This document shows positions 1 through 11,509 of a DNA stretch of 64,000 bases, piece after piece. The notes beneath the pieces were generated by a model that was not told where the DNA came from, did no database searches, and was given only the letters and a program-made list of their open reading frames with translations. Both the position numbers and the translations under genes were made by a program. The DNA lies in assembly GCA_037179385.1 (NCBI GenBank), contig CM074193.1:5415547-5479546 (forward strand), read 5' to 3'. The stretch is from Holothuria scabra (taxonomy: Eukaryota > Echinodermata > Holothuroidea > Aspidochirotida > Holothuriidae). Every line of letters starts with the position of its first letter. The stretch's first letter is position 1.

Positions 1-870
1 TTTTTTATATCTTTTTGGATTAAATTATTCTAATCACCTCTTCCTAGGGTGCTCGAGAGTATTTTTGCCAAAGATGGAAGTTGCCTTTTTAAATGCATGA
101 GAACACTCTCAGGTTTCAGAAATTCAATTGCTTTATTTTTTTTATTAAATAATTCTAATAATCTCTATGCAGGTTGCTTAAGAGTGTTATTTGCCAAAGG
201 TGGAGTGACCTTTTTAAGTGCATGAGAACTCTCTGGCTTTAGGTATTTTATTGTTTTAACCTTTTTTTTTGATTAATTTATTCTATTATTTCTATGCAGT
301 GTGCTTGAGAGTATTACTGCCAAAGGTCTAAGTCAACCTTTTTAAGTGCATGATAATACTCTGTGGCTTTAGGCATTTGCCTTTTTTCATGATTTTTTTG
401 TAATTTTTTCGAATCTCTATGAAGGGTGCTTTATGTGCATGAGAATACATTCTTGCTTTAGATATTTTATTGTTTTTTTTTTTATTGATTTATTATAATA
501 ATCTTTTTCAGGGTGCTTGAGAGTATTTCTGCCAAAGGTCTGAGTCGACCTATTTTAGTGCATGATAATACTCTGAGGGTTCAGGCATTTCACTTCCTTT
601 TTTTTTCTAATGAATGCTATGCATTGCATCTGAGAGTTTTATAATTGCCAAAAGTGCATGAAAATACTCCCTGGCTTATTAATTTATTCTTATTATCCTC
701 TATGCAGGGTGCTTGAGAGTATTTTTTAAGTGTATGAGAATACCCTCTGGCTTCAGGCATTTTATTGTTTTATCATTTTTTTTATCAATTTATTCTAATA
801 ATCTCATTGCAGGGTGCTTGAGAGTATTATTGCCAAAGAAGAAAGTCACCATGTATATGCTCTCTTTGGC
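1..870. repeat. Satellite-like array, about 125-bp unit (first block)
   Basis: About seven diverged tandem units. Each carries GTGCTTGAGAGTATT, then TGCCAAAG, a purine-rich stretch, GTGCATGAGAA, CTCTGGCTTTAGGCATTT, a long T-rich tract and TCTATGCAG. Spacing is roughly 120-130 bp. The array runs off the left edge of the window. The unit order matches the block at 1.67-4.74 kb, so the two are branches of one family. No open frame of note. Confidence 0.8.
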
Positions 871-1584
871 TTGAGTTATTTTTGCAGTGTTCATTTTAAT
901 TCTTGGTGGGTAATGCTATGTGTAATTATGTATTGGTAATTGTTTTGTGTACATGTATACTAATGTGTCTGTTTTAGTCTTTAGTTTCTTCACAGGACCT
1001 ACTGGATGTGCTCCCCATGGAAGAAGAGGATGAAATGAAGACAACATGTACAGATGCATGCAACATCACTTTTTTTTGCCTGGCAAGGCTGTTTTTATTT
1101 TTTCTCTCCACAGAAGAGAACAATGTACAGGATGTAGAAGAAAGCTGAAGATGATAATCAACAGAAAAAATAGCCTGCAACCTCATTAATCTATATGCAG
1201 GATCTATATATCAAGATATGTGCATGTGTGAATGTTTTGTATGCATGTATTAATGTCTTTCTTTTAGTCTTAGTTTCCTTACAGGAAGTGCTCCCCATGG
1301 TAGAAGAGGAAATGAAGACAACATGTACAGAAGCATTCAGTATCTCATTTCAAGACAACTTAGAAGACAGAAGAAAGCAATGACAGGGAAATGGCACATG
1401 AGACATTCTTTATGTGTAATGTGTCACAGATTATTGCAAAAGGTGGAATTCACCTTCATTGCATGAGTATACTCTTTGGCTTCAGGCTATTTTTATTTTT
1501 TGGTACTTTTTTAGATAACCTATATGCAGTGTGTTTATTGCTGTTTAGTGCTGTGTTAATTTATTATTAAGATGTAGAGAGGCT
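871..1584 (+). other. Spacer with two exon-like paralogous units
   Basis: There are two related segments. In each, a pyrimidine-rich tract ends in CACAG or TTACAG (at 995 and 1284). It is followed by GTGCTCCCCATGG, then an acidic/lysine coding-like stretch with GAAATGAAGACAACATGTACAG. The second is open from 1195 to 1383 (62 codons). The same GAAGAAxGAAGACAACG motif recurs at about 4.8, 4.93, 5.24, 5.63, 6.14 and 6.73 kb. This looks like duplicated splice-acceptor-plus-exon sequence, but no donor or host protein can be assigned. Confidence 0.4.
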
Positions 1585-1666
1585 GCATGTGTCCCCCTGT
1601 GGGCTGGGGGTTGTAGAATACGCCCACAGTGTTTCCTGCCTGTCGTAAGAGGCGACTAAAGGGAAA
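1585..1666 (+). repeat. Conserved 82-bp block, copy 1 of 3
   Basis: GC-richer than its surroundings. It contains CCCCCTGTGGGCT, GTTGTAGAATA, GCCCACAGTGTT and CTGTCGTAAGAGGCGACTAAA. The inner CGTAAGAGGCGACT can form a short hairpin. Copies 2 (2064-2145) and 3 (2798-2879) are nearly identical, although the satellite around them is much more diverged. I do not recognise the family; it may be a SINE core or a small RNA-like insert. Confidence 0.7.
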
Positions 1667-2063
1667 TTTTTAAAAATGTATATATGTGCAGTTTGTCTGA
1701 TAAGATTGCCAGAGGTGAAAGTCATGCCCTTTTATTGCATGAATGTCACTTTCTGGCTTCAGGCATTATTTCTATTGTTTTTATTTTTCTCTTACAGGTA
1801 GTAATTTTTGTGCCTGATTTCATTTCCACCTTTTATTGTATGTGCTTACATTCTCTGGATGCAAGCAATTTAATTGCTTTTAATTTTCTTCTTTTGGTAC
1901 TAAACCAATATGCAGTGTACCTAACATTATTGACAGAGGTGGAACTCCCTTTTAATTGCATCATTATGTTCTCTAGCTCCAGGCACTTTTTTATTTGTGG
2001 CTTTTCATTTTCACTTTTGTTGACAGTTGCCACCATTTATGCTAAGAGTAGATACTTTCTTGG

Positions 2064-2145
2064 TGCATGTGTCCCCCTGTGGGCTAGGGGTTGTAGAATA
2101 TGCCCACAGTGTTTCTTGCCTGTCATAAGAGGCGACTAAAGGGAG
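2064..2145 (+). repeat. Conserved 82-bp block, copy 2 of 3
   Basis: About 95% like copy 1. The roughly 100 bp that follow (GTATATATGCAGTTTGTCTGA onward) are also duplicated, so copies 1 and 2 probably arose by duplication of a segment of about 480 bp. Confidence 0.7.
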
Positions 2146-2797
2146 ATTTTTAAAAATGTATATATATGCAGTTTGTCTGATAAGATTGCCAGAGGTGAAA
2201 GTCATGCCCTTTTATTGCATGAATGTCACTTTCTGGCTTCAGGCATTTCTATTGTTTTTATTTTTCTCTTACAGGTAGTAATTTTTAAAATTTTTCATGC
2301 TGTTTGTCTGATAAGATTTCCAGAGGGGAAAATCATGCCGTTTTATTGCATGAATGTCACTTTCTGGCTCTAGGCATTTTTATTGCTTTCATTTTTCTCT
2401 TACAGGTAGTAATTTTTTAAAAAATTATGGTTGGTTTGCCTGAGAAGATTGCCAGAGGTGAAATCACCTTTTGATTGCAAGAGTATTTTCTCTAGCTTCA
2501 AGAATTTTATTACTTTTTTTTAATTTTATTATTTTTTTAAGATTTTTATTACTTTTTAACTTTCTCTTTCAGCAGGTGATATTTTTAAAATATATGCAAT
2601 GTGCCTGATTTCATTACCACCTTTTATTGTGTGTGCTTACATTCTTTGGATGCAAGCAGTTTAATTGCTTTCAATTTTCTCCTATTGGTACTTTTAAGTA
2701 ACTTATTTGCAGTGTACCTAACGTTATTGGCAGAGGTGGAACTCCCTTTTAATGGTGGCATGCCACCATTTATGGTATGAGTAGATACTTTCTGGCT

Positions 2798-2879
2798 GCA
2801 TGTATATCCCCCTGTGGGCTAGGGGTTGTAGAATATGCCCATGGTATTGCCCGCCTGTCGTAAGAGGCGACTAAAGGGA
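2798..2879 (+). repeat. Conserved 82-bp block, copy 3 of 3
   Basis: Same block with a few changes (TATGCCCATGGTATTGCCCGCC). It ends in the same CTGTCGTAAGAGGCGACTAAAGGGA motif and is followed by different sequence than copies 1 and 2. Confidence 0.65.
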
Positions 2880-4859
2880 AAGGCTTGCGCTGTACAGTAT
2901 TTGAACTGTGTTAGAAACCATGAAGTTGAACATGAGCAATGATGGAATCTGTATTTCTAACTATAAATAAGTATAAATATCTTACTTCTGACTGCATGCA
3001 TTTTTAAATCTTTTATTTTGGGTAATGTGGATAGTGAATTTTTAGTAGCGTCCCTGATGTTGTCAGAGGGTGAGAATCACATTTAATTGCTTGAGCATAT
3101 TTTCTGGCTTTATAGCCATATTTATTGCTTTTAATTTTCTCTTGCAGGTGTTTCATTATTTAAAAATTTATATGCTGTGTGCCTGTTTTTATGCAGGATG
3201 CCTGTTAAGGTTGCAAGAGTTGAAAATCATGCCTTTTGTTTTTGGATGAGGACACACTCTGGCTTCAGGCATTTTTATTGCTTTTATTTTCTTTAACATG
3301 TGTTATTTTTTAAAAAATTACAGTGTGCCTGAGAATTGTCAGAGTTAAAAATGATGCCCAGCTTTAAAAGCACGAGAGCACTCTCTGACTTCAGACAATT
3401 TTATTGCTTTCAATTTTCATTTTACTATTGTAATTTTTAAAAATTTATATGCAGTGTGTCTGGGAAGATTGCCAGAGTTGAAAATCATGCACAGCTTTAA
3501 TTGCATGATGGCACACTCTGGCTTCAGGCATTTTTATTGCTTTTATTTTTCTTTTACAGGTGTAAGTATTTAAAAATTTACATGCAGCGTGCCTGTGAAG
3601 TTTTCAGAGTTGAAAACCATGCCCTTTAATTGCATGAGGGTACACTCTGGCTTTAGGCACTTTTTGATTTTTATTTTCTCTTACAGCGGTGTCATTTTTA
3701 AAAAAAAATGTACTGAGTGTGCCTGAGAAGATTGCCAGAGTTGAAAATCATGTCCAGGTTTGATTGCATGAGGACCCTCCCTGGTTTCAGGCATTTTTAT
3801 TGCTTTTTATTTTCTTTTTACTATTGTACAGTAATTTTCAAAAATTTATATTCAGTGTGCCTGGGAAGATTGCCAGAGTTAAAAATGATGCCCAGCTTTA
3901 AAAGCACAAGAGCACTCTCTGGCTTCAGGCAATTTTATTGCTTTCTCAATTTTCATTTTACTATTGTAATTTTTAAAAATTTATATGCAGTGTGCCTGAG
4001 AAGATTGCAGGAGGTGTGAAAGTCATGCTCTTTTATTGCATGAGAGCACTCTCTGGCTTCGGGCATTTTTATTACTTTTAATTTTTTTTTTAATATTGTA
4101 ATTTTCAAATTTATATGCAGTGTGCCTGGGAAGATGCCAGGGTTAAAAATCATGCCCAGCTTTAATTGCATGAGGGCACATTCTGGCTTCAGGCATTTTC
4201 TTTGATTTTATTTTCTTTTACGTGTCATTTGTAAAAAATGTATATGCAGTGTGTCTGAGAAGATTGCCAGAGTTGAAAATCATGCTCAGCTTTAATTGCA
4301 TGAGGGCACACTCTGGCTTCAGGCATTTTTATTGCTTTTTTTTTCTTTTACAGGTGTAAGTTTTTAAAAATTTATATGCAGTGTGCCTGTGAAGTTTTCA
4401 GAGTTGAAAACCATGCCCTTTAATTGCATGAGGGTACACTCTAGCTTTAGGCACTTTTTGTTTTTTATTTTCTCTTACAGCGGTGTCATTTTTAAAAAAA
4501 AATGTACTGAGTGCACCTGAGAAGATTGCCAGAGTTGAAAATCATGTCCAGGTTCAATTGCATGGGGACCCTCCCTGGTTTCAAGCATTTTTATTGCTTT
4601 TTATTTTCTTTTTACTATTGTACAGTAATTTTCAAAAATTTATATTCAGTGTGCCTGGGAAGATTGCCAGAGTTGAAAATCACCTTCTTTTATTCTCTGG
4701 CTTCAGGCATTTTTATTGCTTTTTACTTCTTAACGTTTTTATTGTCTAACGTTTAGACTTAGTTTTGTTCACAGGCCCTGAGACAAAGACGGAGAGATCT
4801 TAAGAAGACAACGTTGAAGATACAGAAGACAGTAGCACAGAATGAAGACAACGGTGAAG

Positions 4860-6715
4860 GCTGGGGAAGCTTCCTGACAAGGCTGTTTTTTTTATTTTTA
4901 CTCTCTCTCCACAGGTACTAACCCCATGAAGAAGAAGAATGAAGACAACGGGAAAAAAGTGTGGCAGTGCCAATGCATAAATGCTCAAGAACATAGCTAT
5001 GTGACTGTTTGGCCATATGAATCTGGTTACATAGCAGATCAGTTTTAGGGTAGGGTGTATAAACAGTTAGGGTCCATAACAAGGTTAGGGCATAGGCAAA
5101 TGTGCTGGACTTGTGGGCCTGACACGCCCTGTCCAGCAACTGCTTATTAGGGCTAGGTGTAGGCCATAATTGATATATGTCTTATTGCAGTATGTTCGGC
5201 ACATGCTTGCTTTTCTTCCAAAAATACAACGGCAGAAACAGAAGAATGAAGACGACGTGGGAATACAAGCTTCCAGGCAAAGCTGTTTTTCTTTTTTCAT
5301 TTTTTCTTTCCACAGAAAACGCAGAAGGACAACGTATGCCTAATGGCGAAGCTGTTTTTGTTTTTTCATTTTATTCTCTCCACAGGAAACAACGCAGAAG
5401 GACAACAAAGGCTTCTTGGCGCAGCTGTTTTTCTTTTTTTTTTTCTCTCTCCACAGGAAACAACGCAGAAGGACAACGTATGCCTAATGGCGAAGCTGTT
5501 TTTGTTTTTTCATTTTATTCTCTCCACAGGAAACAACGCAGAAGGACAACGTTGGCTTCTTAGCGAAGCTGTTTTTCTTTTTTCATTTTCTTTCTCCACA
5601 GGAAACAATACAGGAGGACAACGTAGAAGACAGAAGAATGAAGACAACGTGGGGGAACATCATCGCCCTTGCAAAATTATTTAAGAGCTGGATTTATGGA
5701 CCTCACACGTCCTTTTCAGCAGTTACTAGGAAAATAATAATAAGATGATTTTTCAGGACGCATGGACCTGACACGTCTTGTCCTTCAATTAAGCTAGGCA
5801 AATAGGGAGAGGAATAATTGGCGGACTTATAGGCCTCATACGTCCTGTCCGGCCACTGCAATGTTAGGGCTAGGTTCTTTTTCATTTAATCTCTCCACAG
5901 GAAACAACGCAGAAGGACAACGTTGGCTTCTTATCGAAGCTGTTTTTCTCTTTTCTTTTTTTCTCTCCACAGGAAACAACGCAGAAGGACAACGTTGGCT
6001 TCTTATCGAAGCTGTTTTTCTCTTTTCTTTTTTTCTCTCCACAGGAAACAACGCAGGAGGACAACGTTGGCTTCTTAGCGAAGCTGTTTTTCTTTTTTCA
6101 TTTTCTTTCTCCACAGGAAACAACACAGGAGGACAACGTAGAAGACAGAAGAATGAAGACAACGTGGGAACATCAGCGCCCTTGCAAAATTATTTAAAGA
6201 GCTGGATGTATGGACCTCACACGTCCTTTTCAGCAGTTACTATAGGAAAATAATAATTAGATGATTTTTCAGGACGCATGGACCTGACACGTCCTGTCCT
6301 GCAATTAAGCTAGGCAAATAGGGAGAAGATTATAATTGGCATAGGTTCCCTAGCAAAACTTTTTATATTTTTCTCTCCACAGGAAACAACGCAGAAGCAC
6401 AACTGTTTTTCTTTTTTCATTTTTTCTCTCCACAGGCAACAACGCAGAGGGACAACATAGGCTTCCTGGCGAAGCTGTTTTCTTTTTTCATTTTTTCTCT
6501 CCACAGGCAACAACGCAGAAGGACAACGTAGGCTTCCTGGCGAAGCTGTTTTTCTTTTTTATTTTCTTTCTTCACAGGAAACAACGCAGAAGGACAACAA
6601 AAGCTTCATGGTGAGGCTATTTTTCTTTCTCCACAGGAAACAACGCAGAAGGACAACGTAGGCTTCCTGGCGAAGCTTTTTTCTTTTTATTTTGTTTTTC
6701 CACAGGATTAAGGTT
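4860..6715 (+). repeat. Tandem array of about 71-76-bp splice-acceptor-like units
   Basis: About fourteen units. Each reads GCGAAGCTGTTTTT, a T/C-rich tract, TCTCCACAG, then GAAACAACGCAGAAGGACAACG and a CTTCTTAGC-type end (separate fragments). Unit starts at 5346, 5419, 5490 and 5563 give periods of 73, 71 and 73 bp. Every unit therefore presents a good 3' splice site followed by an exon-like purine-rich stretch. The reading frames at 5177-5684 and 5861-6253 are read-through of the repeat (AEGQR repeats). Some units are interrupted by longer unique-looking segments. Confidence 0.85.
5628..6335 (+). repeat. Higher-order duplication, period about 506 bp
   Basis: The stretch at 5628-5825 (from GAAGACAGAAGAATGAAGAC through the AGCTAGGCAAATAGGGAGA segment) is repeated at 6134-6335 with few changes. 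Fragments of the same segment recur near 5083-5160 and 6810-6920. This shows amplification of blocks larger than the 73-bp unit. Confidence 0.7.
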
Positions 6716-7345
6716 TATACTCTGAGGAAGGATGAAGACAACATGGAAAAGAAGCATAAAATGTGCTGCTGCATATTTGCCTAAGGACATATATTATGTA
6801 GCTATAATAAGAAGGGTGGGCAATTAAGCTAGGTATACTAGGGAGCAGATAAATTGGCAGACTTATAGGCCTCATACGCCCTGTCTGGCCACTACAATAT
6901 TAGGGCTAGGTAGGCAATATGTGCCTAATGCAGTATGTTACCAGTTACTTTGGCCAGCAGAGATATAGCTGTGTAACTTTTGCATGTCTGCAGGTACATG
7001 CATGCTTTATTTCCTCAAGAAGACATCTACAGAAGAGATAATCAACCTTAACTACTAACCTTGCTTCTCTATCTCTCCACAGGTGTGTGTTGGTGGCAAT
7101 ATGCCACAGAGTGTGTGTGATGCGTAATGTGCAGCAACCTTTTGGTGCTGTCACTGGCTAGCTTCGGCAAAAAAGAAGAGAAGATTGTGTTAGCTTTCTT
7201 CTGCCAGTTCAAAGCCTCTCCACCACTAAGACTCTTATAGTGCCTCCACGCGGCAACACACGGTAACTGGGTATCTTCCCAGGCGAAACTATAAGGGATC
7301 TCGGAGTAGCAAGGACCCCAGAGTTGCAGTGCACAGTGTGTCATG
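6716..7345. other. Array edge; no gene assigned
   Basis: It contains one more acceptor-like TCTCTCCACAG (ends about 7081). An open minus-strand frame of 91 codons spans 7069-7344. It has a reasonable amino-acid mix but no recognisable motif, so it is not called as a gene. The rest is A/T-rich and unassigned. Confidence 0.4.
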
Positions 7346-7870
7346 TCTACATACCTTCATTCGTAGGTATGTCCATGCACTGCATCATCCTTGCCCCAGC
7401 AATGGGTCAAATTGTCAAGCAGCTAATTGGTTGTGAGCATTTTAGTCACAAAATGCTGCATGACAAATTGCTCACAGTAAAAATTTACACTTGATTTCCT
7501 TCCTTGTCGAATTACACAATTTGATATTGACAGGCAGTAATTATACTCCATGCAAAGACATTCAATCCAACATGTTGAATTTCCCTGCCTATAAAAACCC
7601 TGTCCACACCTTTTTGCTTGAGTGAACGAAGGTCAACAAAAACCAGATAAGAAATTGCCCTACTGCTTGCCTTTCACACCTTGCAAACAGTGGCACATCT
7701 GGCTGGTATTATTCAGCCTTTGTTCACATCTTCCTCTAGCTGAGCTCTTATCAACCTTGTGGTTTCTTAGAGTTTGCTTGAATGAGTTAAGCAGGAAGTC
7801 GGGTAAAATTTAATTACCCCACCAAACCTCCCTTTTGGTGGGGACTCGGGTGAAATATCTAATAGGGTAA
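7346..7870 (+). promoter_or_regulatory. Possible solo LTR-like promoter region
   Basis: TATAAAAA at about 7591 is followed 20-60 bp later by a purine-rich leader. A perfect hairpin lies downstream: CCCCACCAAA (7817-7826) and TTTGGTGGGG (7834-7843) with a 7-nt loop. The TATA box, leader and an adjoining GGTGGGGACTCGGG that could be a primer-binding site together resemble an LTR. No second LTR or gag/pol was found, so this is only a suggestion. Confidence 0.2.
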
Positions 7871-8424
7871 GAAATTCCTCATGAAGTCAAGAAACCCTAG
7901 CCACATATATGCAGAGCACGCAGAGGGTTTTTTTATTACAATCATGCCCAAAGTACTGTATTTTTTTGCAACCTAAGTGGACTAGAAATTCATGTGAAGT
8001 GATTATAATAGTAGACCATGCATGTTGGACTTGGGCTGTGAAATTACCTTTGACAGAGAACAATGTACTTCATACAAAGCTGCTATTGGCTTAATATCAC
8101 TGAGGGTGATATATTGAAGGTCAAAGTATTTTGCCTCATGGGTTCCAATATATTTCATTTGTTAGTCTTTTTCACAGTTATTCCAGAAGATTTTCTAGTC
8201 ATACCAACAAAACCAATTGTGTTTATTTGAAGCTACTATACTCTTCTCTTTGTTTCTTTGAAGCCAAAATAAACCATTTTTCACCTGACTTCACAAAACA
8301 GGCAAATTCCAAAACAGGTTCATATCTGATGACAGCAATTTTTTTTTTAGATTTAAAATGTACCTTAAGTCAAAACATTCAAAAATATACTTAAAGAGCA
8401 TGAAAAAGAAATTCTAACGGTCTC

Positions 8425-8775
8425 AAAATCCGATCGTCATATAGGGCATTTCTTGGCTGAGTTATAAAATGTTGAAGTTAAACTGGTATATTGCACAACA
8501 ATTTGTGATCTCATTGTTGTACTATTCAAATTACAATCCTTTTATTTCTTTGTTTCTCCAAAAGCATTCACCAGCTTGTGATAAGGTGTGATAGAACTCT
8601 TACACTTACACATATTCATGATCATAAAATCCATTTTTAATTTTAAAGGAAAACAAACAGGTAATGTGAGTTGTACAACAGAAAGTCACAAATTATTGTG
8701 CAATGGACCAATTAATTAACTTTAACATTTCATATCTCAGCTCAGGAATGTCCTATGAAGGTTAGAGTTAAGCTG
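8425..8775. mobile_element. Foldback MITE, arms of about 110-130 bp
   Basis: The sequence at about 8433-8545 reappears inverted at about 8655-8770. For example, TGCACAACAATTTGTGATCTC pairs with CACAAATTATTGTGCAAT, and GTTATAAAATGTTGAAGTTAA pairs with TTAACTTTAACATTTCATATC. The arms are imperfect and the loop is about 110 bp. No coding capacity. The superfamily and target duplication are not clear. Confidence 0.65.
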
Positions 8776-10048
8776 CATGCTAGAATTCATTTTTCACGCT
8801 TTTAATTGTTTGACATGAGATACACTTTATTCCAATGCCAGTTAATTGAATATAAAAGGCAATGGCATTTGAAACAGTATAATTAGTGTGATTCCTCCTG
8901 CAGATACACACTAGGTGTGTATATAGTAGTACCCTACACTACAATTTCATGAGGAAAACAGAGTGGAATTGATTCCAATGTTTTTAACGATTCCAATGGT
9001 TTTGAAGCTGTTAAAATGCCAACTACAGTATGTGTAACATGTGGATCTGTATTTGTTTTTTTAGAATTGGTGACAATTAAGGGCCATGAATGACTGGATT
9101 AAGGCAATGGCAAGTTGAAATCAACATGATGACATGGAGGATTGAGAAGTGCGGGTGTAACCTGTTGGCCCTCTGTGAGTGGATGCTATCTTGACAATTC
9201 AAAATGTTCAGAATTAGGGAAGCACAGTTGCTTAGCCTTACTGTTTTATCTGTCATAGTATGTTGCTTGTGATGTATACACCTCTCTAATCAAACCATGT
9301 ATTGCAATTTTTTTGGAGTGATGGTACAATGGGGACATGAGGGAACATTTACTTTGCCCCTCAGATTTTTCCCTTGCCCCTCAATCCCCGCTCCCCACCC
9401 AATGTAGTTCTTTTGGGATTTAGGTCAACTAAAAAAGGATTTACCTCTCCTGAGACTTAGTACACCGTACCCAACTTGAAAACCTTGTTTGGACAAACTG
9501 ATTCTTCCCTGATTCTTGGCTTTCTCAAGGAAAGTAAACTCTATAGAAATATTTGACATGACACCCGACTTGCTGCTTTCTTTTTTCGTAGAATTTAGCC
9601 CCTTGTTGTTCCTGTTTTTACTTTTCCCTTTTTTTAGGTAAGTTTTCCTAAACTATGGTAACTGTCCAACTTGGTGAAGCTATATAACACATTCGTGTTG
9701 TTGTGTCGTTAAAACCTATCTAACTAACTCTCCTGAGACTTAATTTGTACCCAAAGATATACTTCTGAGCTCCAGCCTTTCCCCCCTGCAGCTAGACCCC
9801 ACTTAAAGTAGCTCAAGCTTTGCCCAAACATTTTTTGTACCCTAACATTTTTCTTTGCCTTAGTCCTCCCCCAATTTTGACATTCTGCCACAGTAGTGGA
9901 GTACAGTAATTGCTAAATATCTGTAGCTCATTTTTCACAGGAATATTTTGTACAATGTGATATGTGAGTTTTTCCCTGGTTCATTGATTCCCATTTTCGG
10001 ATTATTTTATGTGAACAACAGAAAATAGCACTAAATTTAGGCTTCAAA
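8776..10048. other. AT-rich DNA, nothing recognised
   Basis: No supported ORF, RNA or repeat. GTTGTTGTGTCGTTAAAACC with AACTAACT near 9700 resembles the tail of a LINE, but nothing upstream supports it. Confidence 0.4.
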
Positions 10049-10198
10049 ATTCATTCATGCCAATTCTCAAAAGATATTGCAAAATCTATTTCACTCCTAG
10101 GCTCATCTCTTACACATGTGAACAGCTCCATCTATCGCGGAAGATGTACTGACGAAATAATTCATTCATGCCAATTCTCAAAAGATATTGCAAAATCT
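10049..10198 (+). repeat. 39-bp exact direct repeat
   Basis: A 39-bp word starting ATTCATTCATGCC and ending GCAAAATCT occurs at 10049-10087 and again at 10160-10198, with 72 bp between. The exact match suggests a recent local duplication or template switch. Confidence 0.75.
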
Positions 10199-10518
10199 TT
10201 AGGTTAAGAAAATTGCTAAATTGCTCTCTAATAAGTTTCATTTGATCACCACCAAACAACCATTCAATTTCTAACTTAAGATTTACAGGCCATGTGCCTG
10301 TGAATTCAATTTGAAGCTGGAATATTAATATATTGGACAGTTCCTGTAAGTTCCCCATTAAGTAAATACTCTCTATCACCATGCTCAGCTGGTCCTATAT
10401 GTAAATGTTCTGTTTTTGTGTTGAAAAACATTTTGTAACTTTCCAAATGTATTAAAATGCTTACATTTGCAGTACTTCTACAAGAATCATGCATGTCCTC
10501 TGAGATTCTAATTCCAGT

Positions 10519-11178
10519 CAGTGACGTCACCAGACTTTTCATTCTAAGGGTTTACTAGGGGGTGCACAAGAATTTTGCCAGGTGGCACTGCTGGACTCCT
10601 CTCAGGGCACCGGAGATGCCAACAAGGGCAAAGCCTGAGGCTTGTTGGTGGGGGGGGGGGGTGCAGGGCCGGCCTTTAAGTAACTTCAAGCAACTTCAAG
10701 TAGATTTATTTTGGTAATAAATCTAATGAAACTACTACAGTACCAAGAGATTCAGCTGACATTTTGAAGCAGGGGAGATGAACTAGAAAATGGAAGCAAT
10801 TGATGTACGTTTAAATGTGATTCTCTTATGGGATGATGTAGGCCTAATATCCTGCCTGAACTGCTACCTGGGGCCCGTTCCACAGAGTTACGCACGATCT
10901 TAAGTTTGATTTACTGTAATTGACTTAAGTATGGGGGATCAAACTTAAGATTGTGCGTAACTCTTTATGGAATGGGCCCCTGATCTGTGGGGTCACCTTC
11001 AGTTGGTGTAGTCGGAAGTGTGCAGAAAATTTTGAAAAAGACAATCCCTCAGACAGCCGGAAATGGCATTTCAAAGCATGAAGAACCAAAGAGTCAAAAG
11101 AAGAACCAATTCTTAAAAATTTTGATTGTCACACTCTGACATATATATATGCCCCCTCCCCCCTTGGCAGTGCCACTG
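10519..11178. mobile_element. hAT-like non-autonomous element, 660 bp
   Basis: The ends are CAGTGACGTCACCAG and, inverted, CAGTGGCACTGCCAAG. The element is flanked by a perfect 8-bp duplication ATTCCAGT (10511-10518 and 11179-11186), the hAT hallmark. The subterminal GTCACCAGACTTTTCATT and the internal GGAAGTGTGCAGAAA are shared with the element at 23563-24883. No transposase ORF. A foldback is nested at 10870-10980. Confidence 0.88.
10870..10980. mobile_element. 111-bp palindromic MITE
   Basis: The left arm GGGGCCCGTTCCACAGAGTT continues to ATCTTAAGTTTGAT. It is mirrored by the right arm, which ends AACTCTTTATGGAATGGGCCCC. The arms are about 42 bp with a 27-bp loop. It is nested in the 660-bp hAT-like element. 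No clear target duplication. Confidence 0.75.
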
Positions 11179-11509
11179 ATTCCAGTAGGGGTTGATCGGA
11201 TAAAGGCACATAAAAGGTGTTCTATTAGTAAACAAAACATACAAAGGTTTTATTCTATTTCCAGATTTGTTCAGTGCTTCTTCACCAAGTGGATATAAGG
11301 AAAGATGTGTGACATTGGAAAGGATGTATGGTACGCAACACAGCTCCATAGAAGCTTCATCATTTATAGTACTGGGCAAATAATGCACTGTTGGATTGAA
11401 TTGAAAGGTAGATTGTATAAATCTTCTTTTCGTGCAATTTTAAAACAAAAAATAATAGTAAAATTTGAGCAACTTCTGCCTCCATTGTTTCTGATAGTAT
11501 CAGAATTAA

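Larger units (their letters stand above)
1667..4745 (+). repeat. Satellite-like array, about 125-130-bp unit (second block)
   Basis: More than fifteen diverged units. Each has the order GTGTGCCTGAGAAGATTGCCAGAG, GTTGAAAATCATGCCC, TTTAATTGCATGAGG, ACACTCTGGCTTCAGGCATTTTTATTGC, a T-rich tract, TTTTCTTTTACAGG and a short A/T stretch. (Each listed piece is a consensus fragment, not one continuous run.) Several units place a pyrimidine tract and CAG directly against GTGTAAGT or GTAGTAAT. It shares unit order with the first block. The small open frames at 3717-4019 and 4483-4756 only read through repeat units and are not genes. Confidence 0.85.

Noticed and set aside
5177..6253. AEGQR-repeat protein of about 130 residues
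   Set aside because: Frame follows the 73-bp satellite and includes the pyrimidine tract; broken by period changes (71, 73, 76). No start context or conservation evidence.
1..6715. CRISPR-like array
   Set aside because: Units are diverged along their whole length with no constant-repeat/variable-spacer alternation, and the genome is eukaryotic.
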